DNA of 64,000 bases from Lutraria lutraria (lineage: Eukaryota > Mollusca > Bivalvia > Venerida > Mactridae): the NCBI GenBank assembly GCA_964023205.1, contig OZ026834.1, forward strand, positions 27,566,756-27,630,755. Direction: 5' to 3'. The notes under the pieces are model-generated. The model worked only from the letters and a program-made list of their open reading frames with translations. It made no database searches and had not been told where the DNA came from. Of this stretch, positions 12,601 to 24,486 are shown in pieces; position 1 is the stretch's first letter; each line of letters opens with the position of its first letter. Position numbers and translations under genes: made by a program.

Positions 12601-15600
12601 GATGCACACAAGAGTCCAATACGTCTTGTACAGAGAATGGGTCGTACTGGACGTAAACGGGAAGGACGAATAGTGATGCTGGTTACACAGGGTAAAGAAG
12701 AACAGGTAATTGATATAATATGAATGTAAAAGTTACATCTTTGGTGAAGGTTTCTAAACTCAAAATAAAAGTTTTTGATGAAAATATCTCAAGAACTAAC
12801 AAAGTTATGGTCAATTTAATCTGCTCTGTCGGATTTTTTAAATACAAACTGAGTTAAATATGGAAACAATGTGGTGAAAGACTCTTGTTCGGCAAAATGG
12901 TTGGACGCTGATAATTTCAGGATTTTTAGTTTGACTCTGTTGACACCCCTGTATACCATGTTTCAATATAAGTTTACAGATTCACTTTTGTAAATACCGG
13001 CACTTCTCCTGCATGCTACATTTTGATTATAATTTATTAATCAAAAGCTATTATAAGTTCATTTGTATTTTGCATATTTTTGACCAATAGAAATTTTTGT
13101 TTAAAATGATTTTTACAGATTTACAATCAGAGTCAGTACTCAAAGAGGAGTATTCACAAAGCTATATTGAATGGAGCCAAGTCATTACATTTCTATCAAC
13201 ATAGTTCTAGAATGGTTCCTGAGGGCTTGAACCCAGCTTGCCATAAAATGCATATAACAGTGAAGGAGAACTTTAAGCCTACAAAGAAGTTAACATCTGG
13301 GAAGAATGCTAACCAGAGCAAGATTAATACCTTGATGAATGACAGTAAGTTTGTTGTGATTTTATCAAGTTTTACTAAGGTTAAAAGAACAACATAATTT
13401 TCCCATGACCCTTGACTTTTTGAACAGTGCATCCACTTTCTCACTTTCTTAACTTTCCACTTGCTTTAGTTTAAACTTTATTTCAAATTATATTTTCAAA
13501 CATACACACATACATGAATTGTGATAGTTACTAAGATAGGATATTTTGGAATGGAAAACAAGGATAACTTATATAAATTCCTCTCTACATGCTTTCAAGA
13601 TAAAAAACAATCCGACTTACCTAGTACCCTATTTTTAATGAGCATGTCACCAGAAACAAATATTTTTGTAGGCCTAAATCTTGTGTTTGGGATTTTTTTA
13701 GAAATTAGCACATGGGACAAAAATTTGGATGGAGAACATTTGAAATATGAAATATCAGTTAATACTATATTTACAGAAATATCACTGTTATTCATAAGTA
13801 TTTGATATCAGTGAGTCATAGGATGTCATGGTGCATTAATATATGTTGCTCTAAATTTCTTTTGTCTTATTTTTACTTATTGCCTACATTGTGCACTGTA
13901 TTGCCAGGGAATGTCTAAGAAATGCAGGGTTATTTAGCCAATATCACACAGATAAACCTGTCATGTAGACAAATATGTGGAGATTTGTGCAGACGGGTAT
14001 GCCCGTCTCATTGGCAGCTAAAGGGTTAATTTAATAATGAAGAGGAGTCAAGTCTTTGTGTAATATTGAGAAAAATCAACAAGGTCGTATAGAATGTTTC
14101 TTTTAAAAAAAATAAAAATGACCTTCTTTAATTTTGTGATTAATTGATTCTATTTTTTTTTTTTGTTATTTTGTTTCAGTTTCCTCTAAGAAAGAAGAGT
14201 CTGATGTAGTTATAACACTTGAAGAATACAGAGAATTAGAACCATGGCTAGTACCTGAATGTGATATACCTAAACTACCTCATACTGATTTATGTTCTCT
14301 TAAAAAAGATACCATACCACAGCAGATTTGTGTATGTAACTATGTTTTTTTGAACTTTTTGTTAGGATAGGATATTCTAGTACTCACAATAGTAGTCAAT
14401 TTTCAGTGAGTGTTTAAAAAGCATTACCTTATCCAAGCATTCCTTTGATTTTTTCAAAGTCAGCCTTTCACAAGTTTCCTCTATTCCTAGTTTCGGCTTA
14501 TCTTTCTAGATTTTTAAACACAGACTTACTAATCCTATACAGAACATTACTGAATCAGTTTACAAGTGAATGTTCACTGAATTTGTTAACTGTAATTAAA
14601 TGAGTATATTACCACACCAACACATACAGTGCAACCTGTCCAAAGAAAAGCCCTTTGGGAGTAGCAAAATTGTGTTGTTGTAGAGAACTCGTTGCTCTAG
14701 AGAGGTTAAATTAATACTTAAATCAGTAATAAGCTGGTGTGAAATTGACTATTATCAATAAATTTGTCAACTGTCATCATGGAATTTTGTACTTAAGCCA
14801 ATAACAAATTGGATCCTTGATCTGCTTTTTGGTGAAAAGTAATCATAAAATAATCATAAAATAATCATGATTATTGACCTTTTTAAGCAGTAATCGATTA
14901 AATTATTATTAAAGTAATCAAAACCAGCAGTGATTAATGATTAATGCATGATTAATGAAAAAAGTAATCGATTAATAATCATGATGATTAACGATTATGA
15001 TTACCCCATGTCTGCTTAAATCATGCAGTGGGAAAAATCATGCTATTGTTGAAGGGAGGATGTTGCTCAAGACAGGGCCACTCTGTAGAGGTTGTACTGT
15101 ATATACAAAGCTTCAGTATTATTCTTAAGGCCTGTGTTGTAACATGTACAGCATTATAACAAACAAAATTATTAAATTTCTATGACGATTATTCCAGGAG
15201 GCAGATGGCAGGTTCATCTCTTTGTCAGAATGGTCACCATGGCAAACAACTCTTCAGGAGACAAAATTGATTGACCACAGCCGGGAAACCAAACATTTTG
15301 TAGAAATCATGGAATTTGTTCAGTTACAACGTAAGTTAATGAACCATGTATAATGGTATGAAGTAGATTAAAAAAGTAATAATTTAGGTAAGACATAATT
15401 TATTGTATTACTGTACATGCCAAAAATGTCAGTTCTGGGTTAACAAACTGTTTGCCCAATAACAGTCACAATGATCTTCAGCGCAAAAACCTTGTCCGAC
15501 CGAATAACTATAGAACAATATGGCCTTAGGTTCTCAGATTTGATTACGAGGTTTGTCATCACATGTAGATGACCCCTATTGATTTTAAGTTCAATGGACA

Positions 15601-18600
15601 AGGTCTTACCATCCAGTCGGCTTTTACGGGGTACCGTGTTTCACAAACACTTCTTGTTTATATTTGTAGAATCACTGGACCCTGGTGATGATCCCTATGG
15701 TTTGGAGATGGCTGCTTACTTCAATGAGGACGACGTTGTTCAAACAGATAAAACAAGAAGAAATTCTATCCTGAATTTCTGTGTCACTGGGCAGGTGTGT
15801 ATATGCGAGCAATCCGGTCTCTCATTTTACCCTTAAATGGCATTTTGACTCCTGAAATTAGCAAAATATAGCTTCTGACTCCTGAGAATTTGTACCAAAG
15901 AGTCAAATTTACAAGTACGGATGTAGGAAATTTCATTCACTCTTCAAATTATTATCAGCCAAGAGTCATTTTTGAGTGAGCACCCTGCTAGGTACTAGAA
16001 AGATGATCATTGATATAGTCCACATATTTCTGTCATGGTGTGAGTCTATAAAACAGAGTATTGATGTCAGTCTTAAATCTCTAGTGTCTGATTGAACTCA
16101 TATAAACTCTTTATACCATTATAGTGTTTGGAGATATTACAAATGTTACAAAAATAGTAACCCGCTACCTACTGCTTGCATGTCAGATACTCTACTTACT
16201 GCGCTAATTGGGCTGTTGATATTACAGCCAATTTATAAATACGAATGCTATACACCATACTGCAACCAAATTTTAATATTCTTGTTATATTTGAACTTGA
16301 TATTGAGACTATCTACCGGTATCTAGAAATTATTTCAATTAATATTATTTCATTTCTTTAGAACCAGAAGGCTGGAGAATGTTTGAAGAAGAAAAAGGAT
16401 AAGCAATCAAGAGTACGTCGAAGTGATCAACTACCTAATTTTGATTTCCTAGATGAAAAAATAAATGGAGACAGTGATGAAGATCTTCCTGCATTTAATG
16501 TTGTTAATGCCATTAATGTAGAGCAGAGTGATAAACAATGTGAAAAACAAGAAAGCCATAAAGTGGTTGTTTTATCAGATGTGGATGAAAATGATGTAGA
16601 TCTTGATAGAGATATCACTGATAGAAAAGTGAGAAGTCCATTGGTGGAAAAAACAGAGAATGTAAAGAAATCAATCGAAAGTAAGGCTAAAATGCTCGAG
16701 AAGAAAATGATGGTTGAGAAGAATCGGAAAAGGAAGAAAAGTCGACATGGTAGTGGTCGTACTTCAATGATTTCATGTATAGCTGATGATGATTTTAATG
16801 ATTTTGAGGATAATGGGAATGTAACTGCTATTTTTCCTGATAAGACAAGGAGTAATGCAGAACTGGGTGAAAATATACATTCATCTCAGAGAGATGTTCC
16901 TAATGTTGACTTCAACAATGCTGATGAGGTTGATGGAGTAGTACATTCTGTAATACAAACAGACACAAATAAGCTGAGTGGTTTAATCAGAATAAGAACT
17001 CCTCCCCATGAAGAAAATGCTATTAAACTTTGCCTGGATCTAGATAAAGAATTGAACACTTCTGATGGTACTTCAGTCGATTTATTAGCTATCATTGATG
17101 AATGGCATAATGAAAATAAAAATGGAAAGTACATTGTCTATCCCAATGATGTACCAGACTTGTACACTCCTGGCAAGCCATTGAATATGAAGAGGAGAAG
17201 TTTAGAAACACGGAAAAGTTCAAGTCCTATTGAACATTTGATTGTTGACTCTGATAGTAAATATTCCAACAAGATTGAAACATCTGATCAACATTTAGAT
17301 GTGTTTGACCCCTCATCTAAAACTGTAAAAGATGATTCTATTTTGATACAAGATTTTGGTTCCAGTTTTTCTTCTAAAGATTTAATAACTTCATGTGCAG
17401 AAGGTAAAAACAAAACAAAAAATAATGAAGAAGCAGTGAATGATTCTATAGATTTTACAAAAGACATCAATAATTCACTAGAGTATAAGTTGGCAATGGA
17501 AAATAAAAATGTTGTTATGGATGTTGACTCTGAAAATGAAATTATGGCAACTTGTACTTTTAATTTAGCAGCAGATGATATCTTTTCTGATGATGAAATT
17601 TTAGATCAAAGTGTTTTCGATGTCTGTGATAAATCTGTTGAAGAAGCTTGTGTAAGTGATAAGGAAAGTGAGGCAGAACTTCAAATAAATGAGGGAAATA
17701 TTTCACCAACATTTCAAATGAAGCCTGTAAGCTGCAAGAAACGAATCCAGAGTTCAACAAATTCAAATGTAGCGTTAAAAGATGGTAGTTCTTGTTTTGT
17801 TCCTGTCATAAATCAAGAGCATGAAGACAGCACTAATGACTCTGGGGAATCTGTCGGGAATGTAAAAGTTCCATTTTCTTCCAGTGCTAAATTTGATTCC
17901 TTTGATGATCTTGATGATGATTTATTTGTAAATGTGAAAACTCCAGTCATGATTAATAAGCCTCACGAAACAAGTACTCAGATTACATTTACTCAGGCAG
18001 TGAACTTTGTTGATAGCAGTTTGCATACCTCTGGGTCAGAATCATGCAATGAACATGATAAGTTTGAAGATAAGCCTAAAGATAGTTCCTGCATAGCTAA
18101 TTCAGGTGTTACCATAAGTAGGAATGCAAAAAATGTGGCAAGATTAATAAGATCTGATGTTGTTAATAAAAAGGTTAAGAATGTGGAAGACAGTTCTAAT
18201 CCTAATGATCTGAATGGTTCTGAAAATGGTGATATACTAGGTATGACTGAAATGAATATTGATTGTACGAAAAATGTTTCAAAGAAATCAGATGCTGTAG
18301 AAGATACATTTAGTACTAGAGAAGAGTTGAATGATATAAATGGTACAAAAACTGATGAGACAGATGCTGTAAATGTCAAAAATGATAAAATTGTTGCATC
18401 TAGAAAAGAATCCACCTCTTCAGATGAAGGTCTTCAACTTCCAGAGTTTGATTTAGACTTTGACTTTGATGAAGATATTATTCCTCCATCACCAAATAAT
18501 CAAGTTCTATCTCAAAAATCAGCATCAAGTCGGCTAAGTCAGGCTTTTTCATTTTCAAACAGACTTAGTCAAAGCAGATATTTGCCTTTTGAAGATTCTG

Positions 18601-21600
18601 TTGCTGTAGAAAATGATAAAGATGTCAAAGATGGAACTAATGAAGAAAATATGTATACAATTGATAAAAAATCAAAAGTTAAAAAGTGTTTGAAGTTGAA
18701 TGAATTTAATGCCGATGATGATGAATGTAATCAAATTGTTGAAGAGGAAAGTCAGTCAATTCTTGAAGATGCTCCAACAAGGAAGTTAGCTCTTAACAAA
18801 GGTGGAAGAAAACGTTACACTGATATAGATTTGGGTACTCTTGATACAATTGAAGAAAACGTTGAAAGTTATTCTGAGGGACTTGACGAAAAGAAAAAGA
18901 ATGATAAACAAACTGAAAATGAACATGCAACAATTAATGAAGAATTTGAATCCTCATTTGCTTTGATTGGAGATGACTTTGATGACTGGATAGAATCAGG
19001 TGTTCAAGTACATGACGAGTCTGCTAATGTTCCTAAAGCAGTGACTTTAGGGGATAAATGTTGTAACAGTGACCCAAAAATTGATTTAAGTCATTCCAGT
19101 TCTGAACACGAAAGTGAATTGAAAATGATAAATAACCGTTTTTCATCAATTAAGAAGTCTATAGCACCTGTTGCAACTGTCAGTCCGTTCAATAGTTCAC
19201 AAGATTTCAGTCTAATTAAGCCATCTCAGAAGAGAAATAGAGATAGTACAACTGGTAAATGTAGGAATAAAAATGTGCGCAAATCAATATTCCAAATAGA
19301 TGATCTTTCCCCAGATGCATTTGAAGACTCATTTGACTTTTATAGCGAAATGTTGGTAGGAAAAAGCACTCCAAAAAGTTGCCTGAAAAATCATGATGTA
19401 CTCCAAGGTACAAGTACCCCATTAGCAGGACCTTCGAAGCAGATCCAGAATGTAACCCCATTCAGAGTTGCTGACTGTACACTGGAACATGCAAAACAAA
19501 CTTTAAGTCAGACTCCTAAAGCTGAATATGTTACTGACAATGATGATAGTTTCATTGTGAAGAGGAAAAAGAAGGTGCAAATTTTAGATTCTCCATTTAG
19601 TCAGAGGCAGTGTGAAAAAGCTGAATATGTTACTGACAATGATGATAGTTTCATTGTGAGAAGGAAAAAAAAGGTGCAAATTTTAGATTCTCCATTTAGT
19701 CAGAAGCAATGTGGAAATGAAAAGAGCAAAGGAAGTGATAGTGACTCACATTCAGCCTCTTTTCAAAGCAATGAAACTGGAAGTAATGATGATGATGTTG
19801 TAGATGACTCAGCATTGCTTCATAACAATGACTATTTTAAAAAAAAATCTAAACTTTTGATTTCGACCTCCTCTGATGAAGATTTTGAACCTAGCGTAAT
19901 AGATGTAAAGAAAAATGTTGTGAAGACAATGGCAACAGGAATTAAAGACAAAAACAACAAAGTAAGAAAGCGATCTAATCCATTTCTGCATGAAGAAGCT
20001 GAACTTAGTGATGATGGAGACCATGATGCTTCAAGTGATGAAGATGAAGGTAGTGATCAAGATGGGTATGAAGGGAGTTTTATTGCCGACTCTCAAAGCA
20101 CTCAAGCTATGGATAATACAGATATTCATGCAGTGTATCTGAAATCGGTAAAAAGTCCACCAGTTGCTGCCAGAGGCGGTTATAAACTCCAGTTTAATCA
20201 TAGGACTGATATTGATGTGTTTTCCCAGGTTCCTGAGCCAGATTACTCTGAGTATATGGAAGATTCATTCTGTGTCCATTCTGAGGAAGAAGATGATTGG
20301 CTACTTGGAGAAGGGCAGGAGGAGCCAGATGAAACAAGGGAAGTAACCATGATGCAGACTTCAGCTCTTTATTCTGGTAGAAAAAAGAGGAGAAAAGGTG
20401 TTCATGCATTTCAGACTAGCAGACAGAGAGCTATTCAAGTTGGTAGAATGAAGGCTCTGGATGAAATAAAAGCAAAATTAGCAGGTAAAGGTAAAAAGAC
20501 TGAATTTAAACGTCCATTGAAATCTTCCTCAAGTGATGACAGTGTTATTAACAGACCTGCTTCAAAAAGGAGTCGAATACAGGGACTTGATGAGTCAACT
20601 AGTGATGAAGATGTAATTAACGCTATCCATGCTAGCAGTGCAACACCTAATGTTAATTCTAGAACAATTCAAAATAAAAAGTCTAGATTTCTGATGAGTA
20701 GTGACAGTGAAACTGATGATGATTTCATGGTTGGAAGAAGTATGTGTAAAAGTAATACCTCTAAGAAATCTATTGAAGTTAAACCTCGGGACAGTATTGC
20801 TGAAACTAAAAGTGAAATTGCTAATGCAGAAAGACTGAAGATGGAAAGACTAAAAAGACAGAAAGAAAAACAAGCTGAATATAAAAGGCTAATGGCTGAA
20901 ACTGAAAGGCCTTTGACTGAGAAAAATTCTAGTCCACCAGAAGGTTTGACAAAGATAAAAGAAATGAACAAAAATGCTAAATTTGATGAGCTTAGTGGAG
21001 CTGAACCTGAAATAAAAACTGGTGCTTGTAGTAATGCTTTTCTTGAAAAAACATTGAATACTAGAGTCAATGGAAAACCTGTGATACTTGTAGATTCAAA
21101 AGAAATTAGTGGTGCTCAAGATATTGTGTCAGATCTTAGATTTAAATACGATATTAAAGTGTCAGCTGCTCAGTTACCAGGTTGTGATTTTGTGGTCAGT
21201 AACAGAATGGCTGTAGAGAGAAAGCAGTGGTCTGAATTCAGTAATGGTGCTAATAGAAGTAAGTTGATTGAGAGGCTACAGCATTTAGGGGAACTTTATG
21301 ATAGACCTTGTCTAGTGGTGGAGAAAGATCGAGTAAAACTTGGAGAGGAGAAAGCAGCGAGACCGGTTCATTGGACTAAGTATATTGACAGAACGATTGC
21401 ATTACTGCTTAGGTCGGATGTGAGAGTGTTGTATTCCGACAGTATGTTAGAGACAGCAGAAATTTTGGCAGATTTATGTAGGCTTGAAGAAAGGAAAAAT
21501 ATGGGGATAAAAGTACCAGTGGATTTGAATGATAACAAGTTAAATTTAATGAAGTTTATCTCATCAATACCAAAACTAAGCTATGTTCATGCATTAAACT

Positions 21601-21752
21601 TGTGTGATGGTTTCAAGTCATTGTCAGAATTTTTGCGAAGTCCTGTTGCAGTGATTGAAGTGAAAGGAAAAATGACAAAAAATCGAGCTCTAGATGTTGT
21701 CAGTTTCATAAAACGTGACTTTGATTCAAATATGTTACCTTCCCATAAATGA
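6675..21752 (+). CDS. FANCM: Fanconi anaemia group M protein (DNA translocase), complete, 14 coding exons
   Basis: FANCM is an ATP-driven DNA translocase that remodels stalled forks and anchors the Fanconi core complex. Exons: 6675-7284, 7812-7984, 8340-8417, 8771-8929, 9392-9523, 10417-10640, 10950-11053, 11827-11987, 12499-12705, 13119-13344, 14180-14331, 15198-15330, 15670-15794, 16362-21752. All junctions are GT-AG and in phase, giving 2624 aa against about 2050 in human. The start gives [11 protein letters not shown], like the human N-terminus. Helicase motifs: LPTGLGKT (145-152), DEAH (248-251), SATPG, and QRMGRTGRK in motif VI. Exon 14 encodes residues 829-2624. It is mostly acidic and disordered, then an XPF/ERCC4-type nuclease fold (about 2400-2540) and paired helix-hairpin-helix motifs (about 2560-2620). 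The nuclease motif keeps D2437 and ERK 2447-2449. The extra length comes from the disordered part. The call is very secure. Confidence 0.96.
9583..9732. mobile_element. MITE, ACAGTCAAACCTGTG family (degenerate copy in FANCM intron 5)
   Basis: It starts AAGTCAAACATGTGTAAG and ends GCAGATTTTGACAGT. Inside are the family's hallmark phrases CCTCCAAATAAAGGCCACC and GTCAATAAAGG. It is the most diverged copy in the window. Confidence 0.65.
9850..10145 (+). repeat. Dispersed repeat, plus-orientation copy (FANCM intron 5)
   Basis: It contains GACCCATACCCTTGGGATTG near the start and GGGAATATGACC blocks at both ends. The same blocks occur in reverse orientation at 22840-23160, just past the FANCM 3' end. 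No protein is encoded. Confidence 0.6.
10180..10345 (+). repeat. Dispersed repeat (FANCM intron 5)
   Basis: Shared blocks such as AGTCAAAAGTGACCCTTAGC, AATTTGACTCTTGGTA and ATTCTCAGAGG reappear inverted at 15820-15985 in intron 13. A non-coding repeat of about 165 bp. Confidence 0.55.
12019..12335 (+). repeat. Dispersed repeat in FANCM intron 8
   Basis: It begins TACCCCCGCAAACAAAGTTTG and ends GGCTGCAGGGGTATTA, so the outer edges are roughly inverted. It carries the GGTCAGTCGGTCAGGCGTCTG type of phrase common in mollusc interspersed repeats. Identification rests on recognition of this repeat style, since no second full copy lies in the window. Confidence 0.45.
14626..15100. mobile_element. 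MITE, ACAGTACAACCTCTCC family, interrupted by AT-rich insertion (FANCM intron 11)
   Basis: The ends are ACAGTGCAACCTGTCC and GTAGAGGTTGTACTGT, inverted copies of each other. The outer parts match the other family members. The middle holds about 200 bp of TAATCATGATTAAT-type low-complexity sequence (about 14820-15005) that other copies lack, presumably an expansion or insertion. Confidence 0.7.
15540..15660 (+). repeat. Dispersed mollusc repeat ending at the FANCM exon 13 acceptor
   Basis: It contains GATGACCCCTATTGATTTTA and ends with a CGTGTTTCACAAACACTTCTT hairpin-like tail. A second member (46840-47035) ends in the similar GTGTTTCAGAAACACATCTTG. The tail is followed by GTTTATATTTGTAG, the exon 13 splice acceptor. 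Confidence 0.5.
15820..15985 (-). repeat. Dispersed repeat, inverted copy (FANCM intron 13)
   Basis: Reverse-complement relative of 10180-10345, sharing the GACTCCTGAGAATTTGTACC and CAAGAGTCATTTTTGA blocks. It does not overlap an exon. Confidence 0.5.
19518..19715 (+). repeat. In-frame 99 bp tandem duplication within FANCM exon 14
   Basis: Two adjacent 99 bp units (19518-19616 and 19617-19715) encode 33-residue copies at residues 1881-1913 and 1914-1946. Each begins [14 protein letters not shown] and ends near LDSPFSQ(R/K)QC. By eye only a handful of bases differ, so the duplication looks recent. The unit combines an acidic patch, a basic KRKKK patch and a Ser-Pro site. Confidence 0.95.
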
Positions 21753-21848
21753 TCAATGTTTATGTACATGTATTTTTATTCTGGTGAACATCACTTAATT
21801 TGTATTTGACCCCTTCTCAGTCAGTTTTGCATTTCTATATTTATTTGT

Positions 21849-21854
21849 ATTAAA
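21849..21854 (+). terminator. Candidate FANCM polyadenylation signal
   Basis: ATTAAA, the common variant signal, lies about 97 nt after the FANCM stop codon and is followed by a T-rich stretch. No AATAAA is closer. Inferred from position only. Confidence 0.45.
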
Positions 21855-22314
21855 GATTTAATTTTCACTTAGTTGTTGATTTTGATTATTCTAATATCAT
21901 CTTATTCAATTAGTCACTTTCAATTGTATTTGGGTTGCCTCATGTTACTTAGTGGTTATAGTGTCTTATTATCGGAGGCGGATCCAGGATTGCAGGTTAG
22001 GGGGTGGGGCGTAATATTTAAAGCAGTAGGTTGCAGTGGGATATGAGACCATAAATATTTCTTTTATGGGAGGAGCGTGCCGGATGCGCCCGCCCATCCT
22101 TGATTCCGCAGCCTATTATGATAAATATAAGTGCATCTTTATATTGTATTACGTCTAATATTGGAAATTGTGTTGTTAGAAAAAAATCTGCACTCAATGT
22201 CTCTCCACTGTACTTGTTGACATGTTGTTGAAACTTAACCACCACTGAAAGGATTTAAGTAGTGTCATTTATTAAATAGTCTTGATTTATTTGACATTAA
22301 TGAATATTAATGTA

Positions 22315-22499
22315 ACAGTACAACCTCTGTAGAGCAACATCCTATGGGAGCTGCAAATATTGGCTGTTGTTTAGAGGTTGTTGCTTTACAGAGGTTAAAA
22401 TTATAGTAAATATCAGCTTAGGGAAATGTTTAAGGTGTTGTTATGGAGAGGTAATTGTTGTACATGGGGCTGCTCTGGAGAGGTTGTACACTGTACTGT
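22315..22499. mobile_element. MITE, ACAGTACAACCTCTCC family
   Basis: It begins ACAGTACAACCTCTGTAGAG and ends CTGGAGAGGTTGTACACTGT. The TIRs are clear and the length is near the family's typical 180-185 bp. Confidence 0.75.
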
Positions 22500-22839
22500 G
22501 TAGTATGATTGAAATTTGAAATCATACTTCTATTAGCATAATTAATGCTGTAAAGATCACTGGGGTGGAATGTGTGTCTCATTTTTTACCTTTCCACTTA
22601 TTTTCGAGAGTCATAAAAGGCCTGACCTATACTTACCCTAATCTTAATGTGCATCTAACCAGAAACAAACAATGTAGGGCCAATTTATTTTGAATCCCGG
22701 GCATATTTGATAGGAAATAAAGATATTTTTCTTTCCTTGAAACACAGTGAGATTTAATTTTTTATTATAACTTCACAATGTACTGTCAAATGAACTCAAG
22801 TTTTTAGATTTCAAAAGATATATCTTTATTCTAGTCCAG

Positions 22840-23160
22840 AGTTTTTTTTGGGCTTATTTTATAGTCGATATTAGCTAGGTCATATTCCCAATTGAAAATT
22901 ATACTGGTAGTATCTTTTTCCAATTCACTGACAAAAGTTCCCAATTGAAACTTCCGAAAACAAAAAATAAACATCTTTAAAAACGAGAGATCTTTCACTG
23001 TAATAGACATGTATTGATTGAAAGTTCACATCGTGGACAGTGATTGTGTCACTTAATCATTTCAAAATTGCAGTCACACGTATTTTCCTAGTTTTTAACT
23101 AAACACTGCTGAAATTCTCAATCCCAAGGGTATGGGTCATGTTCCCAAAATACTAGAACA
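22840..23160 (-). repeat. Dispersed repeat, inverted copy of the 9850-10145 element
   Basis: It reads AGGTCATATTCCCAATTG near the left end and CAATCCCAAGGGTATGGGTC near the right, the reverse complements of blocks in FANCM intron 5. Confidence 0.6.
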
Positions 23161-23589
23161 AACCCCTGTAGTCTGTTTAAACAGCTAATACAAAAAATGT
23201 CATAAAGTAAATATGTGGATCAAAATACATGCATGAATTATTTCTTTAAGCAAATGTAATACTTGGATTTTCTCTTATCTATTGATGTAATATCAGGATA
23301 ACGTGTGGTAACGTATTGGTTTATTTTTGGTTTACATATTATCATTATACATCTTGTATCCTGCTAAGAAATCATCCCGTCTTGTTCACCAAATATTGAT
23401 TAACTATATCAGTTAATCCCTTTGAATACAGTATGGCTGGTTAGTGGGTTCATCAAGGTAGAATATTTATTTATTGAAATATTATGAACGGCATACTCGG
23501 TATACATGTATATAAAATTTAGACTAAAACATTATCAGGGTTTCTTTCACTAAGAAAGGGATACGTTTTCCCCACGGAAAATAAGCTAG

Positions 23590-23780
23590 CTATGTTTTTA
23601 GCTCACATGAGCACAAGTTTATGCTCAGGGTGAGCTTTTGTGATCAGTCTTCGTCCAGCGTCGTGCGTCGTCAAACTTTTACCTTGTGAACACACTATAG
23701 GGGCCACATGTGTAGCTCAGTTTTCGCAAAACTGGGTCAGAATGTTAATATCGACAAATTCTCGGACGAGTTCGATATTG
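23590..23780 (-). repeat. Fragment of the AGCTCACATG/GACGCACGACG repeat family, inverted
   Basis: On the minus strand this reads from a CATTCTGACCCAGTTTTGC block through TTTGACGACGCACGACGC to GCTCATGTGAGCTAAAAA. That is the same order as the 3' end of the large element at 51107-52441. Confidence 0.65.
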
Positions 23781-24344
23781 GGACATTTGGGGTCAAAAAC
23801 TATGTAACAATTAAGGGCCAAATAAGTGTTCACAGATTTGACTCTTTGTCTCTTGGTGTATTATTTGTGTGGCTTTATGTAATCAATAATATGACGCTCT
23901 TATGTCATAAAACCGGACTTGAAGACGTGTCGCAGAATGTATAGTCTTTCCATTGAATAATTCTTTTACAGAGTTTGAAAACGACTAATATACATGTCCA
24001 ACATTCAGATCCAAAATCGTGTCGCCAAGCTCCGACCAGACATTGATCCTTAGAAGTTTATTGTTCAGTGCAATAACATTAATTATTACTGGATCGAACA
24101 AAGCTATTTTAATTAGTTGATAGTATATAGAACATGAGTAAGTGTTTGATTCAGTCACGTATTGTGTCATTAAATGTCAACGTGTGTGGTAAATGTGTTT
24201 TACCAGTAATACATGTAGTTCCAATTAACCTGATAAATGTGATTCAGTTATACACGGCGGCCGGCGGCCGATTCTCCTAACGAAACCAGCTTACCTTATC
24301 ACTAGGTTCCGGCGTCTTCTCCACATGGGGAGGTTAATGTAATC

Positions 24345-24440
24345 GACATTGTTGTCAAAACTTCATTGAAGAGTATGACCTGGCTGGCGCTACCGGGAAT
24401 CCAACCTAGCGGGTTGCAAATCCAGTGCATTAGCAGTGTG
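24345..24440 (-). repeat. Possible tRNA-derived SINE head
   Basis: On the minus strand a GGTTGGATTCCCGG block resembles a Pol III B box, and a weaker A-box-like stretch lies upstream. The cloverleaf is not convincing enough to call a tRNA. Confidence 0.35.
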
Positions 24441-24486
24441 TTTAGTACTGACACATGAACTATACATGACTGATTATGTAGGGAAC

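Larger units (their letters stand above)
21855..24486. other. Gene-free, repeat-rich stretch downstream of FANCM
   Basis: It holds a MITE copy (22315-22499), an inverted dispersed repeat (22840-23160), an inverted fragment of the AGCTCACATG repeat family (about 23590-23780) and a possible tRNA-like piece (24345-24440). At 24250-24268 there is an isolated GC-rich palindromic patch, CGGCGGCCGGCGGCCG. None of the ORFs resembles a protein. Confidence 0.65.

Noticed and set aside
17993..18415. 140-codon minus-strand ORF within FANCM exon 14
   Set aside because: Antisense shadow of the Ser/Asp-rich coding exon; no family match and no promoter or splice support.
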